DNA of 64,000 bases. It comes from Xanthostigma xanthostigma (lineage: Eukaryota; Arthropoda; Insecta; Raphidioptera; Raphidiidae). This document shows, in pieces, positions 58,292-64,000 of this stretch. Positions within the stretch are counted from its first letter, which is position 1. Each line of letters starts with the position of its first letter. The notes under the pieces were generated by a model. That model was not told the DNA's origin, made no database searches, and worked only from the letters and a program-made list of their open reading frames with translations. Where the stretch lies: positions 44,857,201 to 44,921,200 of the forward strand of contig OY754470.1 of assembly GCA_963575645.1 (NCBI GenBank), in the 5' to 3' direction. The translations under genes were made by a program, and so were the position numbers.

Positions 58292-59867
58292 GGGGAGCGA
58301 GGGGCTTGTTGTAACAGGGGTAAGTAGTATAAGGCTCTTTTCACTAGGATCTTAAACTTTATTAGCGTATTTCTTTAACTCGATTTGACCTTTAAACCGC
58401 GGCGCCTCATGTTGCACGCGCTTCATTTTTGCCAGGTAATATAAAATTGTACTGTCGTAAAATTTTGGTTTGCGTTATTATTATCGACTAATTTCAAACT
58501 TTCTATATCTTATTTACATTCAAATTTATCTATCTCTGATAATGTGTAACAGTTTTTAAGATTGCTAAATTGTTTAAATAGTTATCTTGATAAATGTTAA
58601 AAATCATACCATGGGGTTAGTTGTAACAAAATCCCGGGGCTTGTTGTAACGTGTTACAACATGCCCCAAGTTATGATGTAGATACCTACTTATTTTTTTT
58701 CCTTTCTTCTAGAATGAGGGTGTATAAAAAAAAGTCAGAGCGGGTAACACAAAGCCAAGAATAGGAGACACTATTATATCTTTTATTTGTATTAATTGTA
58801 GCTCAGATGAAGACTGAATTTAATTATTAAGAAACCCACCAAATGTTGATTCTTATATAAATGCAATAATTTGTTAGATAGATAATAAAAAGAGATAATT
58901 ACGAAGCATACCTTAGATATAAATAAATTAATTACTTACTGTGATTTAAAAGTGTCATGATGATTATAAGTAGGGTTTAACTATATAAAACTGTTAATTA
59001 CTTAATTTTTAGGTGTTGATTACTTAAAAAGTGTATTTAAGTTGATTTTTGATAGGAATTACATAATACCTACTTCAGAAAGATGTCAATTTTGTTAAAA
59101 ATAAACAAAGAATAAATGATTAGAGGTATTATTGTTGTTTTTTTTTGTCGTTACTACTTGCCCCGGTAGAGATAGAGATAGAGATAGAGATTTATTGGTT
59201 TTAAATTATACAGAAAGTTAAAAAACACGTCAAAAAGTACATACAAACTAAGGCAAATTATTTGCCTCTAAAAATTCTCTAACAGAATAAAAGCATTCCC
59301 TAAGTAGATATTTATAAATAATTTTTTTAAATAATTCTAATTTCTTGTTCCTTGTTTCCATAGTTAGTTTGTTAAATAATTGAATTCCTAAGTAATTAGG
59401 GCCATAATATGTGGTGTTTTTATTATGGAAAAGAGGAACAAGAAAATTTTCTTTGTTCCTAGTATTATATTGGTGCAGAGACATGTGATCAATAAAGTTC
59501 CCTGAATTTTTTTTAATAAACATCAAGCATTTATAAATATACTGACACGGTAGTGTTAAAATATTTAATTGTAAGAACAACGGCTTGCAACTATCCCGAG
59601 GCTTAGCATTACACAAGATTCTTATTGCTCTTTGCCCCGGTAGATGTTACAACTTGCCCCAAGCACGAGGTAAGTTGTAACACCGCACTTCTTCTAGAAA
59701 ATAATTGATTGTAAAATAATGACCAATAGTTATGGTATTATTTTTACTTGATTTGGTAGAGGAAGAGTTACAGCATCCATCCATCTTTATTTTGTAGCAA
59801 TTTAATCAATGGATCTCAAGATATATTAGTTTTCATGAAAACTGTTACAACAAACCCCTCGCTCCCC
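58292..59867. mobile_element. TA-flanked element with GGGGAGCGAGGGG ends
   Basis: Inverted ends GGGGAGCGAGGGGCTTGTTG and its mirror CAACAAACCCCTCGCTCCCC, each next to TA (58290-58291, 59868-59869). The phrase CTTGTTGTAAC or its inverse recurs inside (58634, 59645, 59675). About 1.1 kb without the LINE at 59171-59630. No transposase recognised; the TA duplication suggests Tc1/mariner type but this is inference. Confidence 0.75.
59171..59630 (-). mobile_element. 5'-truncated LINE with target-site duplication
   Basis: The minus-strand frame reads AIRILCNAKPRDSCKPLF, then QYIYKCL, LHQYNTRNKENF, GIQLFNKLTMETRN and FKKIIYKYLLRECFYSVREFL, the tail of a LINE reverse-transcriptase ORF. The 3' end is a run of TCTATC units (plus-strand GATAGA at 59171-59190). 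A 13-nt direct repeat TTGCCCCGGTAGA flanks it (ends at 59170 and 59644). It is inserted within the TA-flanked element 58292-59867. Confidence 0.9.
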
Positions 59868-59960
59868 TACATTCTAAGTATTGATGAAAACATTTTTGAA
59901 ATCGGATGAGCAGATTCGGAGATTGCCTCTAAACTGTACCTCCTTATAATATTAGTATTT

Positions 59961-61786
59961 ATAAATTTTAAAGAATAGCTATTGTATGCTATTTTGGTAC
60001 GTGCGTGTTGAATTATGGCTCAACTGCCTATTAAACCCGCTGGCGCTCGTTTTTAACATTATGTCACATTCGCCATAATATATTATTGTTATGTCATCAC
60101 AAACTGGTCAATTATTCCAAGAAAATCCTGTAATTGTAACTTGTTAGAATTCCGATATTACTTATAAAGCAAAAACAAATTTTAAATCAAAAATAATTAC
60201 AGAAATTAGGGAATCGATATGCGTACAAGGCTTGTTCGGAATTTTTTCTGGAAGGTATTCGTCTATGATTTATGAATAATGCAGTTTACTTGAGTAAATA
60301 TTTGATAAGAACCGTATCCCCATGCCAAAGACGGATATTTCAGCTAGTCTACCATAAAATAAGACCCCAAAAAGTGTTACGTTGAAGTTTAGTTTCAGAG
60401 GTATGTTATTTTTATTACAAATTTTGTTTATGCGGACAGCTCCTGAAAAGTCTTTTCACAATTGTTTTCATTGCTGGAATTATACAGAGGCGGCCTCAAT
60501 TTAAAAAATAAAAAAAATTAAATTTTAATGCTAATATCAAATTTCATAACATTGATAATAAAAAATTTTGATTTCGTCATTATATTTTGATTTGTAATTT
60601 TTGAAATAAAACTTCTTTAGACGCGGCTTGACAATAACGCAAATTTTTTCTCGGACGCAAGTACTGCTCAGTATAGTATATACGCATTTTCCGCTACCGT
60701 AATAATAAGAATATCTCACAGATGGCGGCATCAAAATGCATCTGTAGAAACCATCTTGAACGAAAGGTGGAACATAGCTACGGACACAAACCAATTTTGT
60801 GATCGGCTGAAGCGCTAGCGCAGGTCGATTAAAAAAATAAAAAGTAACTATTGTCCACGATAAACTGGTTTAAGCACGCGATTAAAACTGTCACCGTTAA
60901 AATTTTCTTATACTAGTGTTCGGAACTAACCCGATCGGATGTGACCTTGATTCTGTAAACATAAGAAAATTTAAAGTGATTCTGCGATGATTTAACAATT
61001 TCTTCTTACCTTGGTCTATTGAATAAGAACATTGAAAATGCGAAAGTCATCTGACTTATAGATATATCAATAACTTCATCAATTCTAATGAGACGGTCAT
61101 TAATACTTCAATAATAATTTTATAGTCGATAATTTAAAACCAGAAATTATTAGTATTGAATTTCTTAACCTTCCTTAACGTTATAATTAGTATACTGTAT
61201 GTTTGTAAAATCATAGAGCACGGAGATTATACAATTCAATAAATACATACAAATATTTGCTGGCCCCAAACACTTTTCTTTCTCGGTTGTCTACGTTTTT
61301 TTGAGCAGGCGGGAATTAATATAGTTGAAGCAATTTTGATATGTAAATTCCCTAGTACGTTCCTTATAATACACGTTCAATTCAAGTTGTACATAAAACA
61401 CGAACACATTCAAGACAACCGTGATTGTTTTGTTTTTATTTTACATTATTTTTTCACAATTTGAAATGATCGGCTTTAATACCATAGGTATATGACACGC
61501 AAGTGTGTTCTTAGGTGGTTCTTTTATTAAGATTTTGTGAAAAACATTATATTTCTGCGGTCACAATGCAGTGTGTTATATTACATTTTTTCAAATTTTT
61601 TTAATTAAATATCGATTTTAACTTCAAAGGAAAAAGTACATTTAAATTTTTTTTTAAATACCAACTACGAAGTTTATTAATTGAACCTAAGTTATTAATA
61701 TTTCAATTCAATGTTGTTTATAATTTTAAATTAATAATCCAGTCATTATTTATATGACTCCTGAAATTTCTGAAACAAGATCATCT
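59961..61786. other. No gene recognised
   Basis: AT-rich; the minus-strand frame 60794-60537 begins MVCVRSYVPPFV but shows no domain. 62707-63736 is also without a recognised feature, with a few TTCGGTCTAATTTTGGC-like repeat phrases. Confidence 0.45.
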
Positions 61787-62706
61787 TTTTGACGTGATAA
61801 TGTCTTATAAATTGATGAATCACCAATATTATAAATTGATAAAACACCGGCTGCATGCACGAAAAAGTGTAACGTTCCTAACGTAACGTTCCTAACGTTC
61901 GTAACGCGTAACGCGTAACGTTCCGCCTGACCATGTGCGTGCTTTTCTCGAAAACGGCCCTAACGATTTGGACTGAAAAGGGATTTTGGGGGGCAAAAAA
62001 TCGTTTTAGCTAGGTCTCATCTCTCGAAAAAATCGTTTTCTTACAAATTTTATCATTATAAAAATCAATTTTTTGACGTATGAAAATACTTAACCGTTAG
62101 AATGCTACGCGGCGCAAAAGCGCTGCGATCGTTTGTATCGAAAATTTCAGTTTCAGTGTGTTGTTGAGCTATTTTTTTTAGATTTTTTATTTTCTAAAAG
62201 AAATAAAATACAATAATATTGATATTATTTTATGTTTAATAAACATTAATAAACAATATAATGCAAAAATAATTAATAAAATTGATTGATATTTGTCTAA
62301 ATTAGAGTGTTTTATTTGACACCGTTATTTTTTCCTCTAAATTAATCAATATTTTTATAGCAATTTTCATTTATTTTTGCCAAAATTGCTTAGCACTAAA
62401 ACGGTTAAATATTGTAAGTAGGTTTTGGAATTTTATATTATAAACAGTGAAACAATTGTTTTATAAATATTATGACAGCTAATCTTTTAGACTTAAAATA
62501 AATACGAAAGAAAGAAAGTTAAAAAAAACAATTATATTATATGGTGAGTAATTTAAATAAATAAAATTAACCTAAATTTGAAGCGAAAGATGCAATATCA
62601 TAGATTCGAATTATTATAATTATTATATGTAGAATTTAGGTTATGTATTACGGAATACGTTATCACGTAAAACTATCGTCCGTAAACCGACTTTACAGAC
62701 AACCAA
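61787..62706 (-). mobile_element. Family A element, copy 5 (interior replaced)
   Basis: Both ends match the family (TTTTGACGTGATAATGTC; CTTTACAGACAACCA) but about 61948-62570 is unrelated to other copies. The junctions fall after GTGCGTGCTTTT and before CCTAAATTTGAAGCG. The interior has TCGAAAACGGCCCTAACG and no open frame of note. Confidence 0.8.
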
Positions 62707-63736
62707 TTTTTTTTTGTCGAAGCCGAAGTTGAACTTCGAATTTTCCTCGAGAATTCAGTAAATTCAACATTCAGTTTCAGAAAAAAATTCGGTCTAATTT
62801 TGGCGGAAGTTGAATATTTTGCCGCAGGTTAATTTTTGGCCGACACTGGCTGAAATCGAAGCTGCGGTTGAACTCACGCTCCGTTGTTTTAATGGCGTTC
62901 CTTTTACCCCTCTATTACAAGCCCCCAGTTCGCAGGTTCTCATCAGAAAACTGGTAATTTAAATTTTCAATTAATATTTAAAATCTATGATAAATTGTAC
63001 CTATATGTTGACAAAACCAAAAGTCTACACCTAGCTAAATTTGCCACTCTATGATACAAAATGGAAAAAAATCGATAAAAAAATTAACCTGTAGAGCTCG
63101 GACGTACGTACGTATATTGTCATAGAGCAATCGACAACTGCTGTGCTCGATTTTCACATACAATTTTAGAAGTAATTATGAACAAGAATCAATCTAAAAA
63201 TGGTTTATAGAACAGAATCTCACTTTTTCGAAAAGCTACAATTTGATTTATTTTCGTGCGAAATTAATCCGAATATACATAACCATTTGTATGAACAAAA
63301 CTCAACTCTGGCGCGCAACGTCAATACCGCTACCGGTTGAGCGCTCTATGCGATATGTATTAGTCCTAGCTCCACATATTAATGGCAGTTTCTGAGTTCT
63401 GACCCTAAAAAAAATCGCTTGCTTTACAACACACAGTATAAGCAAAACTCTCTCATTTCCGTTCACTTACTTATTATTTTCATCCTCAGATAAAATATTT
63501 TACGTCTTTGTTTTCACCCGTTCCATCTTTTTCACTATAGAAACGGGTACTTTCGTTAAAGTTTTATCAATATTCGTTTGATATCACTGTGACCAAAAAG
63601 TTGTACCTCAAAAATAGCATTGTAATTAAAATTTTCATTAGTTTCCAAATTCTAACTTCGAGCCTGGAGATTTATAACAAACGGGTCGTGAAAATTTCTT
63701 ATAAACGACATTCTTAAGCTGAGTTCACACGGCACG

Positions 63737-64000
63737 TTTTTGACGTAATAACGTCTTATAAATTGATGAATCACCAATATTATAAATTGATAAAACACCG
63801 GCTGCATGTACGAAAAAGTGTAACGCGTAACGCATAACGCATAACGCGTAACGTTCCGCCTGACCCTGTGCGTGCTTTTTGCTAATTTCTCGCTCAATTT
63901 AAATCAGATCGGTTTGAAACCAGTTTTAAACGAAAGAGGAGAACATTTTACATAGATTTCGTATAACAGAATTTGCCTAAACAGTTTTTTTATACAAATT
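63737..64000 (-). mobile_element. Family A element, copy 6 (cut by window end)
   Basis: TTTTGACGTAATAACGTC and following sequence match copies 3-5; runs off the window. The minisatellite CGCATAACGCATAACGCG matches copy 4. Open frame 63897-63652 mostly lies in it and has a twin in copy 4 (25319-25125); it is repeat-derived. Confidence 0.85.

Larger units (their letters stand above)
57250..59960 (-). mobile_element. Minus-strand Helitron split by two nested DNA elements
   Basis: Parts 57250-57369 (CTTCGAACGAATTTGTTG, TTTAACGCGATAATATA) and 59868-59960 (TTTTTGAAATCGGATGAGC, TAATATTAGTATT) line up with the continuous copy near 21930-22168. Between them lie a hAT element (57378-58268) and a TA-flanked element (58292-59867) that itself holds a LINE tail. 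Confidence 0.65.

Overview
This looks like intron and intergenic DNA from an insect nuclear genome, probably a moth or butterfly. It is strongly AT-rich and has almost no long open frames. It carries many short Helitrons of a type common in Lepidoptera (5' TCTATACTAAT, 3' CTAG before a T), a tRNA-headed SINE, 5'-truncated LINEs and a dense layer of MITEs. The order is inferred from repeat style, not from a diagnostic gene. I recognised no LTR retrovirus-like element, Polinton, CRISPR array or bacterial-type operon.

Two host loci could be read. (1) On the minus strand, two exons of a tachykinin-family G-protein-coupled receptor lie at 32232-32125 (start codon and glycosylated N-terminus) and 27679-27532 (first transmembrane helix). 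They join in phase 0. The remaining exons must lie below position 1 or were not recognised. (2) On the plus strand, 35610-37602 holds the last three exons of a ClC-3/4/5-type chloride/proton exchanger (fly ClC-c group). Introns and splice sites are kept but the reading frame is broken, so this is an unprocessed pseudogene tail. A CpG-rich patch at 56.1-57.2 kb may be a promoter or first exon; that is weak.

Layout. 0-10 kb: a 560-bp near-perfect palindrome, a TTAA-flanked MITE, a perfect 77-nt hairpin, a Helitron and two copies of an unclassified repeat called family A here. 10-20 kb: a mariner-derived element with long terminal inverted repeats, LINE tails, a TA-flanked element with a second palindrome inside it, and a hAT element nested in an older MITE. 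20-32 kb: two more family A copies, a foldback element with a ribozyme-like motif, paired MITEs, and the receptor exons with a Helitron carrying a tRNA-Lys-like sequence 29 bp from the exon 2 splice site. 32-46 kb: two SINE copies, the ClC pseudogene with palindromes in its intron, a 513-bp MITE, a LINE tail and a three-unit minisatellite. 46-64 kb: a hAT MITE with a perfect target duplication, a third SINE, Helitron remnants, a stack of four nested elements at 57.3-59.96 kb, and two more family A copies.

Most of the window therefore records repeated insertion around two receptor exons and one dead channel gene. The hairpin-forming elements are the parts most likely to do something, as double-stranded RNA or small-RNA sources.
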